A stretch of DNA of 64,000 nt from Sesamum alatum (lineage: Eukaryota; Streptophyta; Magnoliopsida; Lamiales; Pedaliaceae). The position numbers and the translations under genes are program-made. Of this stretch, positions 24,917-35,765 are shown piece after piece. Numbering within the stretch: the first letter of the stretch is position 1; every line of letters begins with the position of its first letter. The notes below the pieces were generated by a model, which searched no databases, was not told where the DNA came from, and saw nothing but the letters and a program-made list of their open reading frames with translations. Location: assembly GCA_034509735.1 (NCBI GenBank), contig JACGWO010000005.1, positions 40,268,479 through 40,332,478 on the forward strand, given 5' to 3'.

Positions 24917-26477
24917 TCAACCAAAGAACCCTCCTCTTCGGTCCATCATCTCTGCAGCCCTGTCCTGTCTCAGCTTATTCACAATTTCCAGCGTCTGGGG
25001 ATTATTGAAGCGGTCATGAACAAACTTCCTTTCTTCAGCCTGTATCTCCTTGATAGCACTTGGATAAGGATTTGGAGGGGGTCTCTTTCCCTGAAGCCTT
25101 GCAATTTGCTTCAGCCGCGCATATGCCTTCTTTTTCTCTTTCCTCTCAGCCCGATATTCCATCTAGCACAAATTAACCATTAAGTCCAAAGAGAAATATC
25201 TGGATTTGGGTTCTTAATTGCCCACAATAAGAGACAAGTCCATAAAACTGATACATCCCAGAAAAAGAAAAAAAAAAGGAAATAATAGAGGAAAGACAAG
25301 CTGCATACATCAGCAACAGCCATAGCGTCCTCCTCACTAACCCCTTGCTCCTTTAACTCAAGCACTCTCCACGCAAATACACGAGCTGCAGGTGGATCAA
25401 AACCAGAAATCCTGTTAAAATGTAACAATTATCAGTCCACATATAATATTTCGTAACTCGAAGAAGATTTTCCTGAGTCCTTAACTCTCAGCTAAAGACA
25501 CCTTTCAAAGCATAATAAACAGAAAATCACAATCTCAATACATCCTCTTCTCTTCGTGAGGGGATGGCGTCACTTGCTTCCATAGACCATGACTTTGGCC
25601 ATGAGATTGAAGGGTTACATTTTCCCACTGTTCCTTAATAGAAATCAAAAGATTACAATCTAACAGAGTCAATTTTGCCTATCCATTTTTACTTGCACTA
25701 AAAGGGCAAATCCATCTCAATGCATCTTCAAATTGGCGGACAAAGCTTAGATGGCAAAAAGGAAAATCTGCCAGTCACAATGGGACAAAGTCATAACATA
25801 GAATGCTTGTTCAATCAAGAAAGTGGTTTGCAACTGTTCCCTCATTAGAGCTGCAATCCCTGTTTCACCCACTCATTGAATGAATAGTTGGAGTTCATTG
25901 GAAATAAACAATCAAAGAAATTTAAGTAATCTTTATAAGTTTACATAATCTCACCTTACAAACTTTTAGAGGAGGCACATGCCTAAGTAGGGAGTAGAAG
26001 GACAATCGTTTTCTTACCTATCTGCTAGTCCTAAACATAAATCTATTCGCTCGGCAAATCAGCCAAAAGGTCCATCGGTTGTAAGCTAAATTGAGTTGAG
26101 CAAGACTCGTGACATCTCCACAAACTTCCCGAATTACTATCCTCACAAGACAAGACCAAAATGCAAAAGACTGACATTGAACTAGCAGGTTTGTTTTCCA
26201 AACACAGTATCATCGCAAAATTAAGTAGCCTACTTAATAATTCAAAATCCACAAGATTGCAACTGAAACTTCACCCAAGGAATATTGATTGCATAGTAAA
26301 ATAAGAAGCAAAAGGGCAATATTAACACAAATACTTGATAGCATCTTCAAACTTGGAATCCGGATGCTTTTGAAAAAACTTATTGACATAGGTATCCTCC
26401 GGCAAACTTATGGGCTTAAGCTTCTTCTCTGCGCGAGGAAACGTAGCAGGTGGAGCCCTAAAATACAATATAAATTG

Positions 26478-26525
<48 letters not shown>

Positions 26526-26706
26526 GGAATGTGTAACAGTTATAGCATTTCAGAAAAAGAAATGAAATTGAAATTGAAGGGGGAAAAGGAGAAAAAAAAA
26601 AAAGAACCGACTTTTCCATGGCTTTAAGCCATACAGGCTCAGCTTTAGCAAACCCTTTAACGAGTTTCCGAGTTTTCGCCAGCAAATCTCCTCTCATATA
26701 CGACAT
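24917..26706 (-). CDS. Mitochondrial small-subunit ribosomal protein mS23-like
   Basis: Four minus-strand exons join in frame to 188 residues: 26706-26612, 26457-26335, 25411-25309, 25162-24917. The protein starts MSYMRGDLLAKTRKLVKGFA, continues with KAPPATFPRAEKKLKPISLP and KISGFDPPAARVFAWRVLEL, then a highly charged helix (MEYRAERKEKKKAYARLKQI) and ends RGGFFG. This matches my memory of the plant protein annotated as mitochondrial ribosomal protein S23 (mS23). It would be a structural part of the mitoribosome small subunit. The first donor (AA/GTCGGT) is unusual but is the only one that keeps the frame. A (GA)n microsatellite sits in intron 1 next to the exon 2 acceptor. Five Site II-type motifs lie upstream, as expected for a mitochondrial ribosomal gene. 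Confidence 0.8.
26479..26522. repeat. (GA)n microsatellite
   Basis: About 21 GA units in intron 1 of the mS23 gene, starting some 20 bases from the exon 2 acceptor. On the coding strand it reads as a CT-rich polypyrimidine tract, so its length could affect splicing. Confidence 0.9.
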
Positions 26707-26760
26707 CGTTTACAGCAACAGGAGATCAGATTATGAGTTGCAGAGAGAGCGGTGAAAGGG

Positions 26761-26787
26761 AAGAAGAAGAAGAAGAAGAAGAAGACG
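26761..26787. repeat. (GAA)n repeat in the mS23 leader
   Basis: A run of GAA triplets 55-80 bases upstream of the mS23 start codon; it reads CTT repeats on the gene strand, common in plant 5' UTRs. Confidence 0.7.
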
Positions 26788-26844
26788 ACAAGTCACAGAA
26801 TATGATACGGCTTTGTGTTGGTGGCAATCTGAGATGAATGATTT

Positions 26845-26941
26845 TGGGCCTATCACCAAATTATAAATTGGGCCTAATTTCTTATCAGTCGGGCCTCAAA
26901 GAAATAAGTTGGGCCTAACTTTGGGTTTCATGAGATGGGCC
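26845..26941 (-). promoter_or_regulatory. Five-fold Site II (TGGGCC) array, mS23 promoter
   Basis: TGGGCC occurs at 26845-26850, 26869-26874, 26910-26915 and 26936-26941, with a CGGGCC variant at 26890-26895. The spacing is about 20-26 bases each time. These sites lie 140-235 bases upstream of the mS23 start. Site II motifs bound by TCP factors are well known in promoters of plant genes for ribosomal and mitochondrial proteins, which supports the gene assignment. Confidence 0.65.
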
Positions 26942-27036
26942 ATACAATTTGAACTTGAAGAGAGGGAGGCACTGCAAAAACTAAACCCAACTAGATCGAA
27001 GAAAATGGCTAATGATATTTTAAATTGGAACTAAAA

Positions 27037-27469
27037 ATTGCATCTATCTATTCTATACTATTATAAAATGAAGAGGGTTTATAGAATCAAAGTGGTAGTT
27101 TTGATACTATTACACCAAATTATTATAATACCAAAAATGCCCTTCAATTTCCCTATTCTTATTGAATTAACTATTCAATCAAGTTTTTTTAAAAAAAATT
27201 AATTCCATGCAATTAATATGCTCAAAAAATTAAATTTACTCTCATTTTATTTAAGCTTATTATTGATTGAAATTTTTAATTTTTAATTTAATTTGAGTAA
27301 ATTTTTTATTGATAATTAACACATTTAGAAAAAATTATTGAACAATCTTTATATGTGAGATTGTAAGACAATAAGAAATTTTAATATACGAGAACAAATT
27401 ATGAGCTTTGATAAAATAAAAATATTATTATAAAATATGCGCGCAGGTATTACGTGCCACAGTGTCTAA
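27037..27469 (+). mobile_element. Possible small non-autonomous Helitron
   Basis: The left end reads TCTATCTATTCTATACTATT, like plant Helitron 5' ends that begin TC and carry TCTATACTATT. The right end reads GCGCGCAGGTATTACGTGCC followed by ACAGTGTCTAA, with a short imperfect hairpin (GCGC...GTGC) just before a CTAA end that fits the CTRR rule. The flanks are A on the left and T on the right, as for insertion between A and T. The interior is AT-rich and has no Rep/helicase coding. Ends were judged by eye. Confidence 0.45.
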
Positions 27470-27475
27470 TTTTAT

Positions 27476-28159
27476 TAAAACAACGACGATGCCCATAGTA
27501 TCACAAAATGTTATTGTTAATATATATGTAAGCTGACAATGAATATTGTAGAAAGCGTTTGTAATTTTAAAATTTTTTAAGAGTATGAACATTTATGAAA
27601 TTATAAAAAACAAAATCCCATTAACAATACTAATAATGACTGAATTTTATTTGCAAAAACCATAACAAGTAGTAAATATCATAGTTGAAGCAACAATGTT
27701 TATAGAAGTGGTATGTAACAAATGTAGGTGGTCTCAAACTCAATCTTGAGCTCCTCTTCTTGTGTCTTGAGTTATGAACATAGCCTCCCTCAACATTTGA
27801 CTCTCTTCTACTTTGAGATGAAGAGAGAGGAAACAGCTCCGACATCCAAACCTACATTATTAAAGTTATCGATACAGTAATGATTTATAATATAACATCA
27901 GCCCCCTTGCGCAGTAAGGGGTTTCGCCGTTATGCTAATTGCAATTTACACCAAAACCCAATGTACAACAAACAAATACCACCTTTTAAACATCACTACC
28001 ATTTGAAATGACATCCAGCAGAATGGAATCCAGGGTGAAAATGAGTCTGTAGAAGCAGGTGAAGGGTGTCCTCACAAAAGAATGAATTATTTCCCAATCT
28101 TGAAAATCAGTGTTAAGGGTGTTTACACAAGTGACCATCAATCTTCACAAGGTTGACCT
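27476..28159. other. AT-rich spacer and lipoyl synthase 3' UTR
   Basis: AT-rich DNA up to about 27900, then likely 3' UTR of the lipoyl synthase gene. No credible gene is seen; the 71-codon minus frame at 27630-27845 has no recognisable features. Confidence 0.45.
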
Positions 28160-31100
28160 CTATGTAGAAGATGCAGCACGGTCTGACTCTATCATGGATT
28201 TGATATAGAATTCACCGGCCTTGTATGAGGACCTCACCATGGGCCCAGATGCTACGTATCGAAATCCCTGCCACAGTCAACAAATCAATCTTTCAGGCAA
28301 CATATATTCATTGTTTTCTAGAGACTAGCACTTCAATGTAATATTGGCAACAACTTTATCTGGAACAATTTATGACTCTTAACTTTGTTGTAGCAGCAGT
28401 CACGGATACTTAACAATCAAACAAGGTTAAAGATGGGATAAGTTTCAAGTCGTTGAATAAAGTTGAATGCCCAGATTAAATGAATATGTAACCACAGAAC
28501 TCCAGAAACAAATCTGGTTAAATTATTATTGCGCCAAAGTATCAAAGTACTCATGGCATCAATACAAACAAATCTGCTAAGATGGATACTTGCTATAAAT
28601 TGATGGAATATACCTTCATGCATGATCAGAATTTCGGAGGTGATTACAGCATCCAATATGGATTTCCTCAAGGGATATTTAATGTTAAACCATATTAGTC
28701 ATGAATAAACATGTGCAAAAGATTGCCAGATAACATGCATCTTGTGCCATAGTATTTAAATGCTACTAGTAAAAGAAAGGTCCAGGTTACTGTTCTGAAG
28801 ATCTTAGCAATATGTGCAATTCAAGCAGATAACTATTTGACTTCAACAAGAGTCTCAATTATCACTAATTTTCTCTATTGTTCTAATGAACTATGTTACA
28901 TCTTAAAGTTATTCCACAAGAAACACATTGAAGGTGAACCCAAAACCATTTCTTAAGGTGAAAATTTTAGCTAGGGAAGAAACATGTTACATAACAATGG
29001 AGGAAGTAAGAACGTTAATAGTTTGGTAGCACCTAGAATTGGTTAGTCCTTTACACAAATAAAATATAAACTACCATACTCTAATAATAATCTGCAAAAG
29101 CAAGGTATGCAGAGCGCAGCACATTAAATAAATCAGAAAACAAAGAGAAGGGGAAACTAGAATATTAGTCTAGTAACTCATGTTAGACTTAGTCCTGGCA
29201 TGGATGATTACTATTCAGAGTTTCAGATTATAATAGCATTGAGGAACACCACATATTCCTGCAATTACGGAAATGATACATGTTAAAAATTGACTAAAAG
29301 AGAGCTATTAGATGTTGCCTGTCACCTATCATATCATGATAACAAAAAACCCATTACAAATGAAAGATAAAGAAGAGCGACAAACCATTTGCATGCCTAG
29401 AGTCCGATACTTCTCAAAGGCTTCAGGAGTTATGTACTCTGACACCGGCATGTGACGCTTTGATGGTCGCATGTACTGACCAAATGTCATGACATCAACA
29501 CCAGCTGCCCGCACTTTCTCCATAGTTTTTACTACTTGGTCTGGTGTTTCTCCACATCCCAACATTATTGAAGTTTTGGTGAGTGTACCTGGTGGGGCAT
29601 AGTCTTTTGCCATCACTAGGACATCCAGGGATTGCTTGAAGTTAGCACGGTGATCACGAACAACACTCTGAAGCTCCTCAACAGTTTCAATATTGTGTGC
29701 AAAAACATCTAACCCAGATTTGGCAACTTTTTCAACACAGCCAGAGTTTCCTCGAAAATCAGGAACTGCAATTTCAGATCAACGTGGTCAACAAGCAAGC
29801 AGTTCAAAGTACAAATTTTCGCATATGCATCACCACCACAAATTATTCATTACCATGATTCTTTTCTTTCATGTCAAATCATATATCACTGAACAACATT
29901 ATAGTAAGAAAGGAAACAGACATAGGCTTTTAAGGTTACAGAAAATGCTGGTTGAACATAATCAGCATGTTCGCATTTGCAGTATGCATTTGGTGTGACC
30001 TTTCCATGAAGAAGAATAGATTTCCGTGTAAAAGCTGTAAGATAAGGAATCAACAATTTAATTTGGATATGCAGGAGAGGTCAGCCTTCCAGTGCAACCA
30101 CTGGAAGGTTGCTTGAAAGAAACTCCAATTTGGATGAAAATATAGAATGATTATAAATTCTCTAAGTATGACTCCAAGATTTTCTAATCGCTCCAATAGT
30201 CCAGCTCCGCATATCGGTGAAACAATAGCAGCTTGTGCAATTCGGGCTTCTGCTTCAACCATCTCCAAAATATTTACAGATGTATTTATGCAAAATCATC
30301 ATATGCCCAAATTTCAAAAGTAGGTAAACAGTAGCTCTTGATTTTACTTCTCTGTGGTAAATCAGTACATTACTTTTTTCCAAGTCCATACTTTAAACAC
30401 TAGAGAAACACTTTGAGAAGTACCTAAAGCTTCTATAAGCATAGTTGGCTTCAGCGTCTTCAGTTTCTGCACCGTCTCTGCAAAATGACCACTTCCTTGA
30501 TCAGGTAAATCATCACGATCAACACTAGTAATCACCACGTAATCCAAACCCCATGAAGCTATTGCCTCAGCAACATTTGTGGGCTCATTTGGATCAGGAG
30601 GAGGCGGAGTGCGTGATGTCTTTACATTGCAAAATCTGAAGAAAACCAATAATAAAAAGGTCATCAATTCGAGGATTCTTATAATTTTGACATCTTCCGT
30701 GAAGGAGCAACTCAACTCTCATACTAATGAGTAGACTGAAAAGGTTCTTTGTTATTGAATTCAGAGTAAAATCTCCAATATGAAACAGCTTTACACCATA
30801 TGATTTGTTCAAGATACATGAAGAAATAAAGCTCTATATTTCTATTGTCTACTTTATTGAAAACAAAAGGTATTATTAGTTGTCATTTATAGAAATGGTG
30901 GTGTCAGACCACAACTATAGGACTTCCCTTAAAGAGACTCCTCTCAGCAATTGATATATGACTTTAGCAGATTTCCATCTTACTCCAATGGTATTGATTA
31001 GAAAGACATTATTTATCCTATCATGTCTGTCTCTACTTCATTCGTGCCGTGTACTACATAACCAAAATCACATTTCATGCAACAAAGAACTAGACCGGGT

Positions 31101-31848
31101 AAAAACCCTCCGAAGAAAATATAAGGGAGGATAAATTATGACCCTTCTTTCCTTCACCTTAGAACAACTCCATTTCCGTGCAACATTGTCACGGGCTGAT
31201 ATAACCCATCACTCACAACAACATTTGAATTTCACACACGCAAATCCCAACCAAAGCAACCAACGCTAAACCAATCATTTCCTGCTTCAAATGATAAAGC
31301 ACTCCACAAACAACAGCCAGCAGCAGCAAAACGAAAGAACCCAACCGAAACCAATCTAATAAAAAAAAAGACCACTTCAAATTCAATCATTACCTGCAGC
31401 CGCGAGTACAAGTATCACCAAGAATCATAATTGTGGCAGTCGCAGTACCCGTCTCACCTCCAGACCAACACTCCCCCAAATTAGGGCACTTAGCCTCCTC
31501 ACAAACTGTGTGCAATTTCAACTCCCTCAATTTTCTCTTGATGTGCGTGTACTTTTCCCCACCGGGGATGGACTCCTTCATCCATTTGGGCTTGGGCAAC
31601 GGCTTCTTCTTCGTGCCTACCTCCACGGAATAACTCTGGTCGGACTGAAGCTTGATGAAGTCGGCCAGGGTCGGCGATTCAGCAGCAAGTCGGCGGCGCA
31701 GGCCATCAAGGGTTGGTGGGTAATTCTGGAAATCGGAGTGAGGCGGTGATGGGGCCGTTGTGGTGGAGAAAAATTGGGTGAATCGAGAGAGAATGAAGAG
31801 AGAGAATTTGGATTTGGATATGAGGGATCGAGTGGCCACGGAATTCAT
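28160..31848 (-). CDS. LIP1: Lipoyl synthase, mitochondrial (LIP1)
   Basis: A radical-SAM enzyme that inserts two sulfurs into octanoyl groups on mitochondrial H protein and 2-oxoacid dehydrogenase E2 subunits. Four minus-strand exons join in frame to 384 residues: 31848-31394, 30635-30424, 29765-29386, 28267-28160. The auxiliary Fe-S cluster motif is [12 protein letters not shown] (Cys116, 121, 127). The radical-SAM motif CTRGCRFC has Cys147, 151 and 154. RSSY near the C-terminus supplies the serine ligand typical of LipA. The first 30 residues ([15 protein letters not shown]...) are rich in Ser, Arg and Lys without acidic residues, a good mitochondrial presequence. Length and order agree with plant LIP1. 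It is divergent from the RING gene with about 520 bases between the starts. Confidence 0.95.
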
Positions 31849-32365
31849 TTTCCGACAGTTTTCCTCTCTCTCTCTATTATCTGTTTTCTTAGGGGGTGGA
31901 GGGAAAATGGATTTTGTGAATTTCCGATTTCTCTTTTTTTTTTTTTTTTTTTTTTCTATTTAATGTTTTCCTGGTGAGTTTGAGTGGGTGGTTCAACTTG
32001 GAAGTTGACTGCAATATTCTCTTTTTATATTCTTTTTTTTTACTATTTCTTGCTTTATTTATTTTCACGCAGACTTGACGTGAGAGTATAATTTATTTAT
32101 TAAATTAATAATTTTTTTATTTATTTAAATGTACATGAATGAAAAATACTGAATAGAAAATTTTAATAAAAGAAATGGATGAATCGATGCGATTTTAGCT
32201 GAAAAAGTATGTTATTGGAGTGTAACTAAAGAATGTAACGTTAAACACGTTTTCGAGAACTCCTCCCTCCAACAGCTTCTTCGTTTCGTTTCATTTCTGT
32301 CTGTCTGTCTGTCTGACTCCATCTACTTACTACACATACGTACGATCATCTCTGACTTGAGAGCC
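31849..32365. promoter_or_regulatory. Shared promoter region LIP1 / RING gene
   Basis: Divergent intergenic region. It contains a pure T run of about 24 bases at roughly 31931-31956, AT-rich DNA in the middle and a (CTGT)n run near 32297-32315 in the RING gene leader. No gene is visible. Confidence 0.5.
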
Positions 32366-33493
32366 ATGTCTTCGCCGGGTGTTCCGGGTGGTGGGGAAGG
32401 CGCCGCCACCGCTCTTCCTCGACAATACTTCTGTTACCAATGCGAGCGCCAGGTCCGCATCGCTCCTCCACCCTCACCGACAGCGGAACTCGTTTGCCCC
32501 AATTGTCAAGGCGGTTTTCTAGAAGAATCCGACTCTGCAAACCCTGAAAATCCTATCTCTAACCCTTTTCTCGCCGACAATTTCCCTTCCTTTGGAGGAT
32601 TTCCCATCATCTGCTCCTCTGCCACCAATGCCCCCGGCGCTTCGGCGTTTTCCGTCTCCTCTGGTGGATTTGACGACCTCTCAGCTCTTTTTGGACCCCG
32701 ATCTCCCCATGAATTTAATCCCTTTGCCTTTCTTAATAACTATATCAATAATCTTCAGGCGAGGGGAGCAAATATTCAGCTTGTTTTTGAATCGCCTGGG
32801 GGTGGTGGAATGAGCGGATCAGGGGTTGATTTTCGGCTTCCCATGAATTTAGGGGATTATTTCATTGGGCCTGGTCTGGAGCAATTGATTCAGCAACTTG
32901 CGGAGAATGATCCAAATCGATATGGGACGCCACCTGCCTCAAAGTCAGCAGTCCAGGGATTGCCTGATATAAAGATTACTGATGAAATGTTAGCTTCAGA
33001 TTCTTCACAATGCGCTGTGTGCAAAGATAGCTTTGAGTTAAATGAGGAGGCAAAACAGATGCCTTGCAAGCATATTTACCATAAAGATTGTATCTTGCCT
33101 TGGCTTGAGTTGCATAATTCTTGCCCCGTTTGTAGGTATGAGCTGCCTACTGATGATCCTGATTATGAAAATCGACGGACAGGACAGATAAATGATAATA
33201 GTAATAGGAACAGTGTCAATACTAGTTTGGGTTTCGGGGCTGGTGGTGGTAATCAGGACAGTGGGGATAATAATAACAGTTCGGAGACGCCGAGGACAAT
33301 GGAAAGGAGGTTTAGGATATCACTCCCATGGCTGTTTAGGGGGCTTGGTTCACCAGCAGAGACGAGCAATACTGGGGGCGGAGGAGCTGTGAATAATGAT
33401 GGAGGGAATAACAACACCAACAACAGTGATAGTGGAGCATCCAATTCTGGCTCAGGTAGAGGAGGTCAGGCTAGAGAGGAGGACCTCGACTGA
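32366..33493 (+). CDS. RING-H2 E3 ubiquitin ligase, RING1/RHC1A-type
   Basis: An intronless gene of 375 residues. I start it at the ATG at 32366 (MSSPGVPGGGEG); the codons before it contain no upstream ATG. The N-terminus holds a small zinc ribbon (YFCYQCERQVR ... VCPNCQGGFLEE, about residues 20-55). A RING-H2 finger lies at about residues 216-256: CAVC, fourteen residues, CKHIYH, KDC, ten residues, CPVC, with LPW before the last pair. The tail is rich in Gly, Asn and Ser (GGGNQDSGDNNNSSE), low complexity. This layout, zinc ribbon then RING-H2, is that of the plant RING1/RHC1A/SIRP-like ligases, which ubiquitinate targets together with an E2. The substrate is unknown. Confidence 0.93.
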   Translation: MSSPGVPGGGEGAATALPRQYFCYQCERQVRIAPPPSPTAELVCPNCQGGFLEESDSANPENPISNPFLADNFPSFGGFPIICSSATNAPGASAFSVSSGGFDDLSALFGPRSPHEFNPFAFLNNYINNLQARGANIQLVFESPGGGGMSGSGVDFRLPMNLGDYFIGPGLEQLIQQLAENDPNRYGTPPASKSAVQGLPDIKITDEMLASDSSQCAVCKDSFELNEEAKQMPCKHIYHKDCILPWLELHNSCPVCRYELPTDDPDYENRRTGQINDNSNRNSVNTSLGFGAGGGNQDSGDNNNSSETPRTMERRFRISLPWLFRGLGSPAETSNTGGGGAVNNDGGNNNTNNSDSGASNSGSGRGGQAREEDLD

Positions 33494-33904
33494 AGTATGT
33501 TGTCGCTGTATTGTAATTACTTTGCTTCATTTTTATGATTGAGGTGATTTACTGCTTTTACTGTGATTTGATGTAAACTTGCAATCCAATGCTCTAACAT
33601 ATGACGGAAATGAGGAGAAATTTTTTGTTTCATATGGACAACATGATTGTTTACTTACATTTCTGAAGTAAATTCATAGCCTAAAATTGTATCATCTCTA
33701 TAGTTTGGACAGAAGATATTGGTCTTGTGGCCTGCAATATTAATACCTAATCTTGAACTTATTGAGCAATATTAAGGAAAATGCATATATGGGCCACATT
33801 GACTTGCATTGTGTTGGTGAGAAATGTATCAGAAGATCTTTAATGTTTCGATTTACGAGCATACTTAGGAAAATCATGCGATCAAGTGATCAACTGCCAT
33901 TAAT
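33494..33904. other. 3' region of the RING gene
   Basis: Probable 3' UTR and downstream DNA. No other feature is visible. Confidence 0.4.
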
Positions 33905-34297
33905 TCAGGGAGAATGTGGTTGTGTTGCAACTGGAATGGTAAAAAAATTCTTCTTTGCTTGAACTACTGATCGTTTGTACCTGGGGAAAGCATAGTTTAT
34001 TATGCTTTGAGCACTCTGAATGATCAACTCACTTGGGGTTGGGTGCTCTTGTACTGCATAAACATGTTTTTGAACCTCGTATGAATCTTCTTCCTGTGGC
34101 CATTTCCGTTGTTCAGCTGTAACAGCAAACTTAACTTCAGTTTTGAACTCTCTGATTATATCTTCATTCACTTCACTGATGCTCCGGTACCAATTATTAT
34201 AGGTTGAATTTCCATAATGCCTGACGTGTGCTTGGGGTAGATGTTTCTGCGCAGCAGATAACTTACTTTTGATGATACCAGCTGCTGTAATTCGCAT
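33905..34297 (-). CDS. Possible small protein with mitochondrial-type presequence
   Basis: A 130-codon open frame with an ATG start. The first 30 residues, MRITAAGIIKSKLSAAQKHL and then PQAHVRHYG, have Arg, Lys and Ala and no acidic residue, like a mitochondrial presequence. The rest is hydrophilic and mixed (YNNWYRSISEVNEDIIREFK, AEQRKWPQEEDSYEVQKHVY). Composition looks like coding DNA and not random AT-rich sequence. A good donor (CCCCAG/GTACAA) lies near the end, so the final codons may be intronic or the frame may be one exon of a larger or decayed gene. I do not recognise the family. Confidence 0.35.
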   Translation of the reverse strand: MRITAAGIIKSKLSAAQKHLPQAHVRHYGNSTYNNWYRSISEVNEDIIREFKTEVKFAVTAEQRKWPQEEDSYEVQKHVYAVQEHPTPSELIIQSAQSIINYAFPRYKRSVVQAKKNFFTIPVATQPHSP

Positions 34298-35765
34298 TTA
34301 CCTAGGATAAGAATTTCAGCTTTGGAAAAACTGGGGTGATAATGCACTGCACTTTATGAAAGATTATCCGTGCTATCTCTGGAGTATAGCCTTAAACCTG
34401 TCCTGTGTGGCGAGCTTTTTAGTAATGGTGATGCCATGAAGTGGCCTTTTCTGACTCCTGAAGCTTGTATTAGTTATATTGGGATGATATGTTTGGTTAA
34501 ATTTTTACATATCTGAAACTAGGATGATATATTTACTTAAAATTTTTGAGTGGGAACTTGTGAAGCTTGTGTTTTGGTTAAATGAGCAATGGAGTTTGTT
34601 GCTGCATGTTATATGAGGTTGGTACCTTTGATTTATAAAGTTACAATGAGGTGGGGTGAATTGTTGGCATCGCACCAACGAACATCAGTATTTGAGTTAT
34701 GTGAAGATGATTGACATAGGGGGGTTGTGTGTGAAACGGAATGATACAAGGTAGAAATTTTGAGCATGGTGGCTGCTTTCACTCTGGGTTCTATCTTTCC
34801 ACATTTCTCTGCCTGCCTATCTTCATCCATACATTCTTTTCTCATGCATAATGCATTAGCCCGAGTTGACCTCTATCACAAGGCTGGAGCAGAGCGTGAA
34901 GGGTTGTTGAACAATGTGTGTGTGTGATCACCAGACAATAGACATGTATGTCCACTAAACAAGGGGAATATAAAAACAGGGAAAAGGGCTCATTTTAAGT
35001 GTAATTAAATATATGACTATTAGTATTATATGTATTCTATGTCTTATTTTATTTAAATATTTTAAAATAAACTTTCATATTTTTGAAGAAAAATAATAGG
35101 GGAACTGTTGTGGAAGAAGACGAAGAAGCTATCAGCTATTGCTGCCCCTCCTTGCTTATTAAATGATATTATGTCTAAGATGGTTGCAGCAACTGATCAG
35201 TTTGAGTTCAAAAGATATGTGATTTGTTGCATTTTGGAGAATCGGTGTGGAAACCTTGGTCTTCTAACTCAATTGAGGATTACAAATAAAGGGAACCTGC
35301 ATTTGTATAATAAGCCTAATCCAGAGCGTGCACAATGCACATACAATATATCACATACCAAGACTTACTACTGTGGCTTAGACATAATAATTGAGCATTA
35401 GCAACACAAAGGCCGAATACCTAATTATGCAAAATGCTGAACACAGATACAATTTCAACTGTCTATACCACAAGACTGCCATTCACAATAGTCGTTGCTG
35501 ATGCTGATGGCAGGGTCAGAAACAATAAATGGAATATCCTAACTAGTTCTGCTAAGTACACAACTGGCTAACTCAATTAAGAAAATGAAAAAAAACAAGT
35601 GAGAGAGAGAGCGGGGAAAGTCATGATGGGTCTGTCTCTACCTTCTTCTTCATTGAAATTTAGAGTTAGCTTCAGGAAACCATATACAGGTAAAAAGAAA
35701 TGGGTTGACGAAGAACATCTGTTGATCAGAGCCAAGTATGGCTGCAATTAGTCTTTGATCAGTGG
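34298..35765. other. Non-coding stretch before the PARC6 stop
   Basis: No convincing gene. A (TG)n patch is at about 34914-34925. The region near 35400-35765 is probably the PARC6 3' UTR. Frames present are short and of low complexity or lack ATG starts. Confidence 0.4.

Noticed and set aside
26289..26525. Plus-strand frame ending in repeated Arg-Glu
   Set aside because: The repeats are the (GA)n microsatellite read as codons, antisense to mS23.
35108..35401. 97-codon plus-strand frame
   Set aside because: It has no ATG at its beginning, no domain, and lies in what is probably PARC6 3' flanking DNA.
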